Notes: generated by a model from the sequence alone, not told the origin. Numbered from the stretch's first letter, positions 30,781 to 43,287 are shown. The stretch: 64,000 nucleotides of DNA from Zingiber officinale (GCF_018446385.1 NC_055999.1:78631859-78695858), one strand, 5' to 3'. A program made the numbers and translations.

Positions 30781-33003
30781 ATGGCTATGAAGGAAGGGTT
30801 TAGCACCAATCATCCACCCTACTTTGACGGAGCGGACTTTCAATATTGGAAGAGCCGCTGGAATATTGTCTCAAGACCGACATCTCCATGTGGTTCTCTA
30901 TCAAGGAAGGGTTTACACCTCCGAAGGACGAAGAAGGTAAGGAACTTGACTCATCAAGGTGGTCCACCGAGCAAACTCGCAAAGGACAAGCCGATGCCAA
31001 GGCGGTGGTCACTCTACAATGTGGGATAGCCAAGGATCAACTCGTCAAGGTAGGTCCATTCACGAGCGCAAAAGATTTGTGGAACAAGCTCATCGAGCTC
31101 CAAGAAGGAACCCGAGACTCTCGGATCGCCAAGAGAGACTTGTTCCTAAACCAACTACAAAACCTCACCATGAAGGAGAACGAGACGGTAAGTGAACTAC
31201 ACGGAAGGTTCAAAGAAATCATCAATGGTCTTCATTCCGTAGATGAACGCGTAGAGAATCGCGATCTTGTAAGGTATGCTCTCAAAGCATTTCCGAGGAA
31301 TGCCTTGTGGTCATCGATGGTAGATGCCTACAAGGTCTCCAAGGACCTTTCAATTGTTAAATTAGATGAATTCTTTTGTGAAATGGAACTTCATGAACTT
31401 GCTAACAAGGGTCAAAAAGAGAAAGGTATTGCCTTAGTTGCAGGAGAAAAGAGCAAGGATGGAAGAAGGAAGAAGGAAAAGAAGAAGGAAAAAGAGATTC
31501 CTTCATCCTCATCCTCCTCCGAGTTCGATGATGAAGGTGGATCATCATCAAGCGAGATGGCCAACTTTGTAAGGAGAATCATGAGAAGAAGCCGGAGATA
31601 CAAAGGGAAAGGTAAACCCATCGATCAAAATGTTGATAAAACTAATGTTACTTGTTATGAGTGTAGCAAGAAAGGACACTATCGGAGCGAGTGTCCAAAA
31701 CTCAAGAAGAAGGAGGAAAGGGCCAAGAAGAAGAAAGCTCTCAAGGCTACTTGGGATGAATCATCCTCAAGCTCATCGGAGGAAGAGAAGAAGGAGAAAA
31801 GCATACGTCAATTAGCGTTCATGGCAAGGGAGGAACCGAATTCCGGGAGTGACGGTGACACAAGTGACACCTCAACCGCGGCTTCATCATCTTCGGATGA
31901 TGAAGAGGCATTTGCCAAGGGGGAGCATCTATCAACTTGGTTTGTTGATAGTGGATGCTCCAAGCACATGACCGGGGACAAGTCACTCTTCACTACCCTT
32001 CAAAACAAAAATAGAGGTAATGTGTCTTTTGGTAATAATGGTAGCCTTAAGGTTATAGGAGTTGGAGATATTCATATATCCGAATGTCTCCATATCAAGA
32101 ATGTCATTCTAGTCAAGGGGATGACCTTTAATCTCCTAAGTGTCAGCCAATTGTGTGATACGGGTTACACAATTGAGTTTCATCCAAGTCAATGCCTGGT
32201 CAAACACGTTGACACACTTGACACGGTACTAGTAGGCACAAGGGTAGATAACATTTATCAAGTATCTTTTAAAAGTGCTACTAATGCCTCTGCTAAGTGT
32301 TTCATGTCAAAAGAAGAAGAATCATGGCTTTGGCATAGGAGGTTGGCCCATGTGAACATGAAGAATATTCGAAAGCTGGCCAACAAAGGATTAGTGCGAG
32401 GCCTACCAAGCATCAAGTACCAAAAGATAAAATTATGTGATGCATGTCAAAAGGGTAAGCAAACAAAAGCGTCTCATAAAGGTAAAAGCGCTGTAAGTAC
32501 CTCTACTGCTTTAGATTTATTGCATATGGACTTATTTGATTGTAGTAATGTCATTTCATTGAATGGAAGTAGATATTGCTTAGTGATCATTGATGACTTT
32601 ACTAGATATACATGGACTTTCTTTTTGAAAAATAAGGATCAAACCATAGATATTTTTGTTTCCTTTTGTAGAAGAACTGAAAATGAAAAATCAACAACAA
32701 TTAAAACAATTAGAAGTGATCATGGTGGAGAATTTCAAAATCATAGATTTTTAGAATTTTGTCAAGAAAAAGGATATAGGCATGAGTTCTCTACTCCAAG
32801 GGCCCCACAATAAAATGGGGTTGTGGAGAGAAAGAATCGAGTCTTGCAAGAAGCTGCAAGAAGCATGCTCAATGAGTACTCACTACCGAGCTACTTATGG
32901 GCTGAAGCTGTAAATACAGCTTGCTATGTGCAAAACCGATTCTTGATACCTAGGTTTTTAGGAAAGACTCCCCATGAACTTTGGTTTGGAAAACCCCGAG
33001 AAG
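30781..33003 (+). pseudogene. E3 gag-protease-integrase, broken
   Basis: Gag begins at ATG 30781 (MAMKEGFSTNHPPYFDGADF). A single-base frameshift near 30858 moves the rest into another frame, which is then open to 32813. Visible domains are: UBN2-type gag; a CCHC knuckle (CYECSKKGHYRSEC, about 31653); the aspartic protease site WFVDSGCSKHMTGD (about 31939); the integrase HHCC zinc finger starting WHRRLAHVN; and the integrase core Asp residues in MDLFD and SDHGGEF. An in-frame TAA stands at 32811-32813 where related elements usually have Gln. The frame then stays open through the catalytic-Glu motif VVERKNR to about 33003, where homology ends. Reverse transcriptase and RNase H are missing. A close autonomous relative could have supplied enzymes to gag-only E4, whose gag is similar. 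Confidence 0.9.
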
Positions 33004-33029
33004 ACGGATTTAGTGCCTGAATATGCAAT

Positions 33030-34480
33030 AGAAAAAAAAATAAAAGGATAAATAAAGTTGGATGGAAATAATTTATATGCTTTAAAGAAGGACATACATA
33101 CATATGGTAAATGGAAGAAAGAAGCACAAGTTCAAAGTAAAAAAGGAAAGAGCACATGACGAAGTTAAGACTAGATGTAAGTCAAAGATTTCACTTGTTA
33201 AAGAATAGACTGGGCCAAATTGGGTTGTCACAAACTTCATGGAAAGTCATAATCATCCACTCTCTACTCCTTCAACAGTGTATTTGCTATGCTCACATTG
33301 TATTCTTTCTGTAGACAAGAAAGAATTAACTCAATAGTTTTCAGAGATGAATGCTCTAACTTGTCAACAAATTCTACTTTTGGAGATGGAGTATGGAGGG
33401 CCTGAACATCTAGGTTGCACTAAAAGAGATATTAGAAACTTTGAGAAAAATATATGGGATGAACAAAAGGGTACTGATGTTAAAACACTGATCGAGTTAT
33501 TTACAACTGATAAAAAAAAGAGAATTTAGCTTTTTTCTTTAATTATGAGATTGATTTAACTGACAGATTCACTAGACATTTTTGGGTGGATCATATATTA
33601 TGGAGGGCATATAGTGTCTTTGTTAATGTAATTATATTTGATATGACATATAACACCAACAAATATGGACTAATTTTTGCACCCTTTGTATGAGTTAATC
33701 ATCATCATCAAACCATTGTGTTTGGTTGTGGTTTTCTAACTGATGAAAAAACTAAGTTCTTTATTTGGTTGCTTAAGAAGTTCATAGAAGGCATGCTTAA
33801 AGTTCCACCAACCATGATCATCACTGCTTAAGATCTAGCTTTGACTAATGCCATTGCACAAGTTTTCTCTTAAACATTGCATCGATATTATTTGTGGCAC
33901 ATACTCAATAAATTTTTAGATAAATTACCCCCTTTGACTTTTCACAACTACTAACAAACCATAAAGGATCTCATTGTGAACTCCTTAACTCCCGATGAAT
34001 TTGAGAAGTCATGAGAAGACGTTATCAAGTGTTCTAGCTTGGAGAAAAATGACTGGTTATCATTGATGTATGAATTAAGATAAAGGTGGGGCCTATTATA
34101 TTTTATCCATATATTTTGTGCTGAAATGTCAAGTAGTTAGTGATCTGAAAGCCCACATTCATTTTTCAAGAAGTATGTCTCAAATAAGAATTCATTGATG
34201 AATTTTATCACCCGTTTCAATAGGGCATTGCGACACCAAAAACATAATAAGTTAGTTGCTAACCATATTGATATAAATGAGCATATGAAGATTAAGACCA
34301 ATTAGCCTATGGAAACTCAAATGGTTAAATTAAATACAAAAAAGAAATGGTTAGATTTTTAAAGTGAAATGAGTGTGAGTCATCATTATTATGTACAATA
34401 AGCATCTATAGGAGTTGAAATAGTGGTTTTTCATGTCATGAATTTCAAAATTATTCTTTCTCAAAACCAAGGGTTCTCAT
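33030..34480 (+). pseudogene. FAR1/FHY3-like MULE transposase relic
   Basis: Plus-strand frames broken by many stops. An N-terminal FAR1-type zinc domain tail is seen (NFMESHNHPLSTPS, about 33234). The MULE transposase core follows: FWVDHILWRAYSVFVNVIIF and YNTNKYGLIFAPFV (about 33574-33690), FGCGFLTDEKTKFFIWLL, and YYLWHILNKFLDKLP near 33890. The order matches FAR1-related sequences and Jittery-type transposases. It stands between truncated E3 and an E4-like relic. No terminal inverted repeats were found, so the element limits are unknown. Confidence 0.8.
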
Positions 34481-34504
34481 GCATGACAAACAGATGGAGT
34501 ACAT

Positions 34505-37018
34505 TGTAAGTACCCAGTGGTAGTTTTGATGTAGTCAACCAAGTTAAGTTAGGTCCTGTGTATTTGATCCTTGTGTCTATGTATGCAAAAGCTTAGGAAC
34601 ACAAGTAGTCGAGCATAAGATGTAACTAGCAAGAAGGATGACATGGAAAAAGGAGCCGATAGGCTCGATGCATCTGAGGAATGAGAAGTTACGGAAGAGT
34701 ACACTAGTGAATGAGAAGGACGTGCACAGCGTTCGAGAGACGAGAAGCCGGGGAGAAAGCCTACTCGAGGAGAAGGTCAGAGTTGGATTTAGGTTAGCTC
34801 AACTCAGGTTAATCAGGGCATCACCCCCGTATAGAGATCAGCTAAGGAGCTGATTTGCCCTATGGAAGGCACTTTCGATGAGTAGTGCGAAGGCACCTTC
34901 CAGCTTATGGAAGGTGCCTTCCCTAGCCATTACCTGAGGATAAAGTTTTATCCTAGGTGGATAAAATCTATCCGATAGAAGGTTCCTTAGGCCACTTTGA
35001 AGGCACCTTCAAGTTGTGGATAATATTTTCCAGGGGCTATAAAAAGACCCCTGAACCTAGGAAATATTGAACAACTTCTGTATTAACTTTCCTAGTCATT
35101 TCTGAGTTATCAACGTGTGTAAAAGGCTTCTCCACCTTCAAAGAAGGAGATCTTCTAGTGCTTTTCAACGCCTTGGATTAACAACCACCTAGGTTGTAAC
35201 ATAGTAAAACTCTGGTCTTTTACCTACTCTTTTTAAGTTGTTATGTCTTTTTATTATTATTATTTTAATTGTGGTACTAATCAAATCAAAATAATGAGAA
35301 AGGGGTTATTTTTTGTAAGTAATTCACCCCCTCTTGCCAGCTTAAAAAGGTAAATCAGATCCAGACTCTGAAGAATCAATCGACGAAGATGAAGCAACAT
35401 TATTGGTAAGAAAATTTAGTAAGTTTATTAAATCTAATAAATTTAATAAGTTATAGGCGAAAAAATACTTTGGGAGCAAAAGGAAAGTTTAATGCTACAA
35501 TTGTCAAGAAGAAGGGAACATTAAAGACGACTGCCCTAAACTAAAGAAGAAAGAGAAAGATACGGCCAATAGATCAACAAAATTGAAGCACAAAAACTTG
35601 AAAGCTACGTGGGATGAATCCCCATTCTTCGAGTTAGAGATCGAAGCTTACACCAGACTAGCAATAATGGCAGACCACTAGAGGGATGTCGAAAGTTCCT
35701 CAGAGATAAGCATTAACAAAAGGGGAGGATCTTCAAAGGAAAGATGCGATGAAGGGAGAGCATCAGAACACGAGGTAAGTGAGATACATGCACTATCTCT
35801 CAAGTAATCTTTTGAATTTATCAAGATATTATCTAAAAATATAGTACAACTAGAAAAAGATAATGCTAGCTTAAAATTAAACTTAAAAAATTCATGCCCA
35901 TTAGATATGTTTGATAATTTAAAAATAGAAAATAATAAATTAAAGAACAAATAAAATCTTTGAAAAATGACTGTGCATGTTCAATTTCAAAAGATTTATG
36001 AAATTTAAATTGTAGAAATTACAGATGACCCAATTGGTATATCAGGAACCATAGGAGTCAAATTAAAAAATTTCTAAAAATTATATTTTACAAAAAATTC
36101 TTGATCAATCTAGTAGGAAATAACCTATATTGAATTCCCAAATCATACCTAGTATAAATTAAAATTAATCTTATGCATGCTTTGAATTTTTAATGTGTTT
36201 CATCTCACACATTATTTAAACAAATTAGTTAAAATGCCCACTATTTGTTTACAAGTTGAAAATGTTTTCTTTGCTACCTAATGATTTAATCTACAAATAG
36301 AATTTTTTTTTTTGAATTTTTTTATTAAATTATTTTCTATAATTTTTTTTAACAAAAATGGTATTTTGCAAATTTAAAATACTTTGGAAACTTAATTTTG
36401 AAAACTTTATTTTTCTATGATAAAATGCGAGGTTTTCTATCATAATATTTTTTTAAAATATTTTTTGAATTTTATCTGAATTATTACGAATTATTTTCAA
36501 TTTTTAATATTAAAAATTAAGGTAAATAGAAATTGGAAATTTTAATTTTTCTAGTATTAAACTATCTATTTTACATATCCAGGATAATTAGCAGAATTTC
36601 TAGATGTAAAAATATATTTTTAAACTATCTAAATTATTCTACTTAAGTGTAACAAATTTTTTTAGGAATTTTCAAAATCAAAAATTAACTTTTAAATTAT
36701 TTTTGTTAAATAGAAGATTAATTAACAAAAATAGAATAATTTTGAAAATTATTTCTGAACAATATTAGCTTATTGATAATTTTAGTTTTGTACACCTAGA
36801 AAAATATTTCAAATTTTTCTAAGACTTTATCTTATTCTTCCTAATTTTTTTGATGTTATCAAAGGGGGAGAGATAAGTACAAGTTAAAAGGGAATAAGAA
36901 CATTTTTTTTAATGTTATAATTTTATTAACCTGCTTAATTAATTGTAATATTTTATTGTAATTGTAACTTCTTTACATAATCATGTTATTACTTTTTGTT
37001 TTTCCCTAACTTTAAAAT
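34505..37018 (+). mobile_element. Old relative of E4: LTR plus gag C-terminal remnant
   Basis: 34505 to about 35342 aligns with the E4 LTR (TAGTTTTGATGT.GTCAACCAAG, a TATA box at about 35037, and a C-rich U5 end) but is far more diverged. An internal deletion joins it to the middle of gag. About 35350-36130 keeps the CCHC knuckle (CYNCQEEGNIKDDC) and the coiled-coil region with several stops. Gag ends IPKSYLV and then a stop, as in E4. AAAGGGGGAG at about 36863 marks a polypurine-like tract. Similarity to E4 ends at about 37018. Confidence 0.8.
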
Positions 37019-38451
37019 ATTACAGGAATACCAGCAAGAATACCGACTTCGATCGACTCCGAAAAAATTGAAAATCACCACGAAAAGAAAGCTTAACTGG
37101 TGGTTGCACCAAATTGAAGGGACCCCGCTCTGATACCAATTGTTGGATTGAGAAACGCTAGAGGGGGGGTGAATAGCGCTCGTGGCTTTCATTTTATTTC
37201 GTATTCGGAAATTCGACGAGTAATGCAGCGGAAATAAGAAAACACACAGAAAGACCCAAATAGTTACTTGGTTCGGAGTCTTGGGCGACTCCTACTCCAA
37301 GGCCCGCGATCGTTGATCGCTTTCGGTGGGCAACAACTATAATATCACAAAGAGTACAAGTGTGAAATAAGTATAGCAGAAATTTAAACAATACCGACAA
37401 CAGAATTACAGAAATAGAAGCTCCGGGTCGTCGGGGACTTGCTATAGCACTTCTGGGTCGTCTCTTGAGCATCAAACAGTTGAATGATCATTTAGGAATT
37501 GTTGTTTTAAGCTGCTGGTCGAATACACCTTATAAAGGCTGTTGAAGGCGCCTCAAAGCCCCTTGAAGGTGCCTCCACAATGCAGAGTCAGCCACACTAA
37601 TGAGCGCTGAAGTTGTCGTCGCTTATCCACTTGAAGGCGCCTTAAAGCCCCTTGAAGGCACCTTCAAGCCTGTCCGAGGTGCCTCAAGCTTCCATGAGGG
37701 CGCCTCCAGTCTTGCCGCGCGCACATCTTCTCCTTTGCACCTGAGGCGCATCCAAGCTCCATGAGGGCGACTTGGGTACTGTTCACTCGAGGCAAACTTT
37801 GCCTTTTAGTCCCTGCAAAGTATGTTAGTCCACAAAATACTAACATATCTTGCAAGACAAAGTTAGCACATAATAAACATAGTAACAGAAATGTTTTGAC
37901 AGTATCCGGACTGTCCGGTTCTGATTTCAGATTTCTGACCGGAAATCGTAGGTCGAACCGCCGCCTACTGTTCCTTCCGCGGGGAATAAGTCCTCACCTA
38001 CTCCACTCAGGAGAGCATACCTGATGCCAGTCCGGTCCTCTAGACCAACTAGACTTTTCTCCTAGGGTTACCACCCTCTAGGACCTAGGGTTACCACCCC
38101 CTAGGATTTTTCGCCACCTAGGGTTACCTTCCCCTAGGACCTAAGGTTACCCCCCTTAGGATTTCCACCACCTAGGGTTATCACTCTCTAGGATCTAAGG
38201 TTGGCATCCCTTAGGGTTTCCCTCCACCTAGGGTTACCAACCCTAGGACCTAGGGTTACCAACCCTAGGACCTAGGGTTATCACCCCCTAGGGTTTTCCA
38301 TCTGCCTAACCGCAGGTAGGGCTTTTGCCTAAGTAACCTTAGCACTTTATTGCAATCTTATTCACACATATCAGATCACAAAACAACTTAACTTGAACCT
38401 TTGTCATAATCAAAACATCGCTTTGATCGTCAGATGCTTCCCGCACCAACA
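37019..38451 (-). mobile_element. F5 element remnant, minus strand: LTR, primer site and leader
   Basis: LTR 37141-38451 (1311 bp; TG...CA) reads on the minus strand. Its primer-binding site, the reverse complement of TGGTATCAGAGC, is at 37127-37138, and a short piece of leader lies at 37019-37126 before truncation into the E4-like relic. A minus-strand TATA box is at about 37528-37538, next to GGCGCC repeats. The C-rich U5 motif lies at about 37163-37175. Confidence 0.85.
38061..38300 (-). repeat. CCTAGGG mini-hairpin array in the F5 LTR
   Basis: About ten short hairpins such as CCTAGGGTT-ACC-AACCCTAGG and CCTAAGG-ttacccc-CCTTAGG. The G-C and A-T versions of the stem change on both arms together. 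It is not a telomeric repeat. Confidence 0.85.
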
Positions 38452-39276
38452 AGACGTTGTTGTTCTCAGCTCTGGTGGAGGCCTTCTTTTATAGAAGTGC
38501 TTCGGGCACTCGGATCCCTTCCGGGTGCCTGAACCGTGACGTAGGTCCGGCCAATCATCGCGCACCTCATTGCGACAGGATAGAATTTTGCCTTCCTGGT
38601 GCCAGGATCGATTCCGGGCACCCGGACTGACTCCGGGCACCTGGATCCCTTCCGGGCGCTCGGACCACCATCTTCCAGAAAGTCCTCCTACAAGAAAGTG
38701 TTAGTCCGATGCAAAATAGAAGCTAAACTACCCTACAAAATAGAAGTTAGCACAATTATAGTAAAAGAATAGTAATTAGATTTCATCTCACCGAGATCGG
38801 AATCTAGTCACGATATCAACTTAGATTTCCGAAATAGTTCTAAGTTGGATCGACGCCTACTGTTCCCTCAAACGAGGAACGTGTCCTCACCAAATCACTC
38901 CCCTCTAGTGACTTACCTTAACTTACCTGCTAAACGTTCGGTCAGCCTGTCAACACGTCTAGACTTAGTGCCAGCTATCAGGTCAGCCCATCGACCTTGC
39001 TGGAGTTCGTGTCAGCTATCATGTCAGCCCGTCGACCTAGCTGGACTTCGTGCCAGTTATCATGTCAGCCCGTTGACCTAGTTAGACTTCGTGCCAGTTA
39101 TCAGGTCGGCCCGTCGACCTAGCTGGACTTCGTGTCAATTATCCGGTCAGCCCGTTGACCTAGCTGGACTTCTCCTACACACTCAATCAAGATGTTAGAT
39201 CACAACGAAACTAACTTAACCTACTTTGCCATTTATCAAAATCTGAGTTAGAACGTCAGTGCTAACCCCACCAACA
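38452..39276 (-). repeat. Truncated F5-type LTR
   Basis: Related to the neighbouring F5 LTRs but lacking the U5 end (left side in this window). It has a minus-strand TATA box at about 38485-38495, GC palindromes (CCGGGCACCCGG type) at 38510-38670, and five or six 41-bp repeat units (starts 38971, 39012, 39053, 39094 and 39135, perhaps also 38930). It ends CCACCAACA at 39276. Confidence 0.75.
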
Positions 39277-39321
39277 TCCTCGTCACAGCTCATCTGCCTC
39301 ATCAAGACGCAAGTCAGATGG

Positions 39322-40367
39322 TGTTGGATCGTGAGAGTCGATAGAGGGGGGGGGTGAATATCGATTTAAAAAAATCGAGAGTACGCAGCGGAAAAGACGA
39401 AATCAAAACAATGCTAACACAAGAACCTTTTACTTGGTTTAGAGCCTTTGGCGACTCCTACTCTAAGGGCCGCACACAAGAGTGCTTTCGATGGGCAATT
39501 CACTAGCAATTCGAAAATTATTACAAACAAAGTACAGGAATGCCAATGAAAAATTAAAACAATATCGACAAAGGAAGAAACTAAAAAGAGCAGCGCGTTG
39601 TCGAAGCTTCGCAGCGTCACATGAGCACAGAAGAGCGGATTCTGAGTTGTTTTTTGGAAGCTCCACCCTTGACCCTCCTTATATAGGAGGCTCGGGGCGC
39701 CCGCAGCCCTTCGGGGTGCCCTGGAGTGACGTTGCCGACCCAACCAGGATGCTCCATGTGGAGACGACGCGAAGATGATAAAATTTGCCTCCGGGCGCCC
39801 CGGACCCAAGTTTTCCAGCAGACTCCTTCCTGCAAGAAAAACGTTAGTCCGAGACAATTGTACCCTGCAACACAGATTGTTAGCACAATTTTATAGATAA
39901 GTAAAATAGTAATTAGATTCCGTCTCTCCGAGACTGGAATCTAGTCAAGATCTCGACTTAGAGTTCCGAAATGTTTCTAAGTCGGATCGGCGCCTAAGTT
40001 CCCTTCCCAAGAACGCGTCCTCACAATCACTCAACTCCAGTGACTTACCTCCACTACTTGCCAGACGTCCGGTCAACCCTTCGACCCGTCTGGACTTCGT
40101 GCCAGCTATTCGGTTAGCCCGTCGACTTAGCTGGACTTCTTGCCAAATGTTCGGTCAGCCCGTTGACCCGTTTGGATTTCGTGCCAGCTATCCGGTAGGC
40201 CCGTCGACCTAGCTGGGCTTCGTGCCAGACATCCGGTCAACCCGTCGATCTATCTGGGCTTCTTCTGCACACTCGGTCAGAATGTTAGATCAACAACAAA
40301 ACTAACTTAACCTATTTTATCATTCATCAAAACTTGGGTTAGTCCGTTAGTGCTAACTGCACCAACA
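39322..40367 (-). repeat. Probable F5 solo LTR
   Basis: TGTTGGATCG...CACCAACA on the plus strand, with GATGG before and GATGA after (four of five target-duplication bases match) and no internal region. A minus-strand TATA box is at about 39677-39687. Five 33-nt hairpins with exact 41-bp spacing start at 40061, 40102, 40143, 40184 and 40225. A solo LTR forms when the two LTRs of an element recombine. Confidence 0.78.
40061..40257 (-). repeat. Five 33-nt two-stem hairpins with covarying arms (F5 solo LTR)
   Basis: Outer arms are CCAGACG/CGTCTGG, CCAGCTA/TAGCTGG, CCAAATG/CGTTTGG, CCAGCTA/TAGCTGG and CCAGACA/TATCTGG; inner GGTC/GACC. Read on the minus strand, which is the element's sense, each is arm(7)-GGTC(5)-loop(6)-TGACC(5)-GGA(3)-arm(7), the same layout as the E1 units. 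The spacer is about 8 nt (ACTTCGTG type). Confidence 0.9.
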
Positions 40368-41139
40368 GATGACATACCCGAAAGGTCATCCCGAGCTGTT
40401 CGTAGCTAAACCCGAGGAGGACAGAGGGTGCTAAGCGACAAACAATGTCAGGGAATCGCAACCACCTGTCAGAGAATAACTGTCATCAGTTAGGGAATAT
40501 TCTAGTGGTCGGTCATTCCCTAAGAATGGAACCTTCTTTCAGCCAATGAGAGGGCACCACGTGTTCTCCATCACCCGACAGATCCCGACACCTAACATTC
40601 TCTGACATTGGTCAAGTTCTAGAGGTACGCATTGTCATATAAAAAAGGAGGTCCTCTCCCTTGTGCAGGTACGCGCACATTCGTATTCATCTTTTGTAAT
40701 TTTTTTTCCTTCATATATTATTTTTTTAAAGAAAAAATACCTGACTTGAATATTGTAAGATCTGCGCGAGGACTTTTTCTCTTCTCTGATTTATAGTCTT
40801 TATGAACATATAGTCTCTATGAACATGGCAAGGTACAACATGAATTCTACTAGCAAAGTCTTCCATTTATGGCCAAATAGGATTTCGTCTCTGGAGAACT
40901 CACTTTGCGTGCCAGACGGAGAAGACTTGGAATAGTATAAAATAATAATGGGTGGCAGATTTCTACATAAATGACCACACGGAGAAGACTTACTATCAGA
41001 ATTATATTCCCTCGTTGAATACTTGGATTTGATAAGCCCTATATATATATATATATATTAAACAATAAGCTGTATATTGCAATCCCCCATCAAGGAAATT
41101 AAGCAGCAAGTAGCTAGTTTACCAAAATCGAGGAAAACT
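40368..41139 (+). promoter_or_regulatory. Upstream region of RLP-B, possibly with an LTR fragment
   Basis: No gene. At 40500-40700 a CACGTG site (about 40558), CATATAAAAAAGGAGG (about 40636) and a pyrimidine-rich stretch look like the promoter part of an unrelated LTR, but I see no second copy. Similarity to the RLP-A upstream region begins near 40918, and the close match begins at about 41060 after an (AT)n run at 41037-41060. Confidence 0.4.
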
Positions 41140-43287
41140 ATGCCTCTGCACTCGCTCTACTACTCTTTGTTGCTTTGTGGGCTTATTATTATGAGCCTTG
41201 CCTTTTCTTTGAAAAAAGCAGCAGTAGCAACACCTACAAGAGGCTGCTCGGAAGTGGAACGGGACGCCCTGCTCGACTTCAAAGCCAACGTCAAAGACCC
41301 TTCCCACCGTTTGGCCTCCTGGTCTCCACAGATAGACTGCTGCAAATGGAGTGGCGTCGTATGCAAGACGACCAACAACGCAACTTTGTTTGGAGGCCAC
41401 CGTGTGGTGGAGCTCAACCTTCAAAATCCAAATGTTGATAATGAGCAAATTTTCCATACGGCTCTGCGAGGTGAGATACTGAGTCCTTCTTTGTTGAACT
41501 TGACTCGGTTAGAGCGGTTGAATCCAAGTGGGAACGACTTCGAAGGAGCTCAAATTCCACAATTCATTGGCTCATTTTTGAATCTAAAGTATCTTGAGCT
41601 TTCTTGGTCCAATTTTTCTGGAGTCACTCCTTCTCAACTTGGCAATCTGACGAGCTTTTATCATCTCGGGCTGCAGTCAACTGGATGGTATGCAACTCCA
41701 ATTGCCCATCATTTGGATTGGCTCTCAGGGCTCTCTTCTTTGAGGTACCTCGACCTTACCCAAGTGAATCTCAGTGCAGTCTCTCAAAATTGGTCGTCGG
41801 AGGTCAACATGCTGCCTTCCCTGCAAGAATTATATTTGTACGGCTGTGATCTTAATCACATCCCCTCTTCATTTAATTCTCATCTCAATCTCACTTCTCT
41901 CGAAATTCTTGACCTGGAAGCCAATCCCTTCTACTCCTCCTCCTCCTCCTTGCCCAATTGGCTGTGGCGACTCACTAATCTCTCATTGCTTAGAATTGAT
42001 GCCTCAGGACTGATACCTGCTGGAATGAGTAACTTAACTAGACTAATTCAACTTCATATTTCTGGCAACGTATCTAGTCCCCTACCTGTTGAAATCTGGA
42101 GTCTTAATCATCTAATACTACTTGACCTTAGCAACAATAAAATGCTAACGGATCCTATACCCGCAGAAATTGCAAATTTAAGTAGTCTACAATCATTATT
42201 TCTGTATGAGTGTTCAATTAATGATCAAATACCTTCTGAAATGGGAAACTTGAATAATCTAACAACACTCGACCTTTCTTTTAATTCACTTTCGGGTCCC
42301 ATACCTACTGAGATTGGGAACTTGACTAGTCTAATAAATCTTGACCTTTCTTTTAATTCACTTTCGGGTCCCATACCTACTGAGATTGGGAACTTGACTA
42401 GTCTAATAAATCTTGACCTTTCTTCTAATTCATTTTTGGGTATACCTACTGAGATTGGGAGCTTGACTAATCTAATAAGTCTTTACCTTTCTTCTAATTC
42501 ACTTTCGGGTCCCATACCTATTGAGATTGGGAAACTTTCCAAGTTACAAGTTTTATTTCTTTCCAATTGTTCACTTAATGGTCAAATACCTTCTGAAATT
42601 GGAAACTTGACTAGTTTAATAAGACTCGACCTTTATTATAATTCACTTTCGGGTCCCATACCTACTGAGATTGGAAAACTTTCCAAGTTACAAGTTTTAT
42701 TTCTTTACAATTGTTCACTTAATGGTCAAATACCTTCTGAAATTGGAAACTTGACTAGTTTAATGAGACTCGACCTTTCTTATAATTCACTTTCGAGTCC
42801 CAGGAAACTTTCCAAGTTACAATATTTATTTCTTTTGAATTGTTTGCTTAATGGCCAAATACCTTTTGAAATTGGAAACTTAACTAGTTTAATAAGTCTC
42901 GACCTTTCTTATAATTCACTTTCGGGTCCCATACCTATTGAGATTGGAAAACTTTCCAACTTAAAGGATTTATACTTAAGGGAAAACTCTCGAATTACCA
43001 TTTCATTAGACTATGACTCGATCCCTTCTTTTCAATTAGAAAGCCTTGACTTGGCATCTTGTACAGCAGTGGGTCCTTGGTTTCCACAATGGCTCCACTC
43101 ACAGAAATCCATGTCTGAGTTGAGTTTGTCCAATACAAGCATTAATGACATCCTACCTCATTGGTTTTGGAATTCATCTTCTTCCACCTTTTTGTATATT
43201 GATCTCTCTCACAATAAGCTTAGGGGTACTTTGCCATCATCGATCGAGGTCATACCAAGCATTAACAATATAAATCTACGTAATAAT
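41140..43287 (+). pseudogene. RLP-B, 5' part (LRR receptor-like protein pseudogene)
   Basis: Close paralogue of RLP-A: same signal peptide, LRRNT_2 cap and LRR series. Small in-frame differences sit in the repeat block, for example a lost Gly-Pro pair giving NSFLGIPTEIG and a shortened unit giving SLSSPRKLSKLQ. The ATG at 41140 matches RLP-A. An in-frame extension upstream to 41077 has no ATG. The frame runs 716 codons into the E4 LTR, where it gains a short foreign tail and stops at 43305. The protein would lack the distal LRRs, island and membrane anchor; a secreted LRR fragment is possible but speculative. Confidence 0.92.

Larger units (their letters stand above)
29231..33003 (+). mobile_element. 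E3: 5' part of a copia (Sirevirus-like) gag-pol element
   Basis: A 5' LTR (29231-30724), primer-binding site and gag-protease-integrase region are present. The element breaks off inside integrase at about 33003, where a FAR1/MULE relic begins. There is no 3' LTR and no target duplication can be checked. Gag and pol are in one frame apart from lesions. Confidence 0.85.

Noticed and set aside
34638-34853. A 71-codon frame as a small gene
   Set aside because: It falls in the E4-like relic LTR and aligns with non-coding LTR sequence at 43400-43620.
38061-38300. CCTAGGGTTACC repeats as interstitial telomere sequence
   Set aside because: The unit is about 22 bp and hairpin-forming, not the plant heptamer TTTAGGG.
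41077-41139. An N-terminal extension of RLP-B starting at 41077
   Set aside because: The first codon is TTG, and the ATG at 41140 matches RLP-A and starts the signal peptide.
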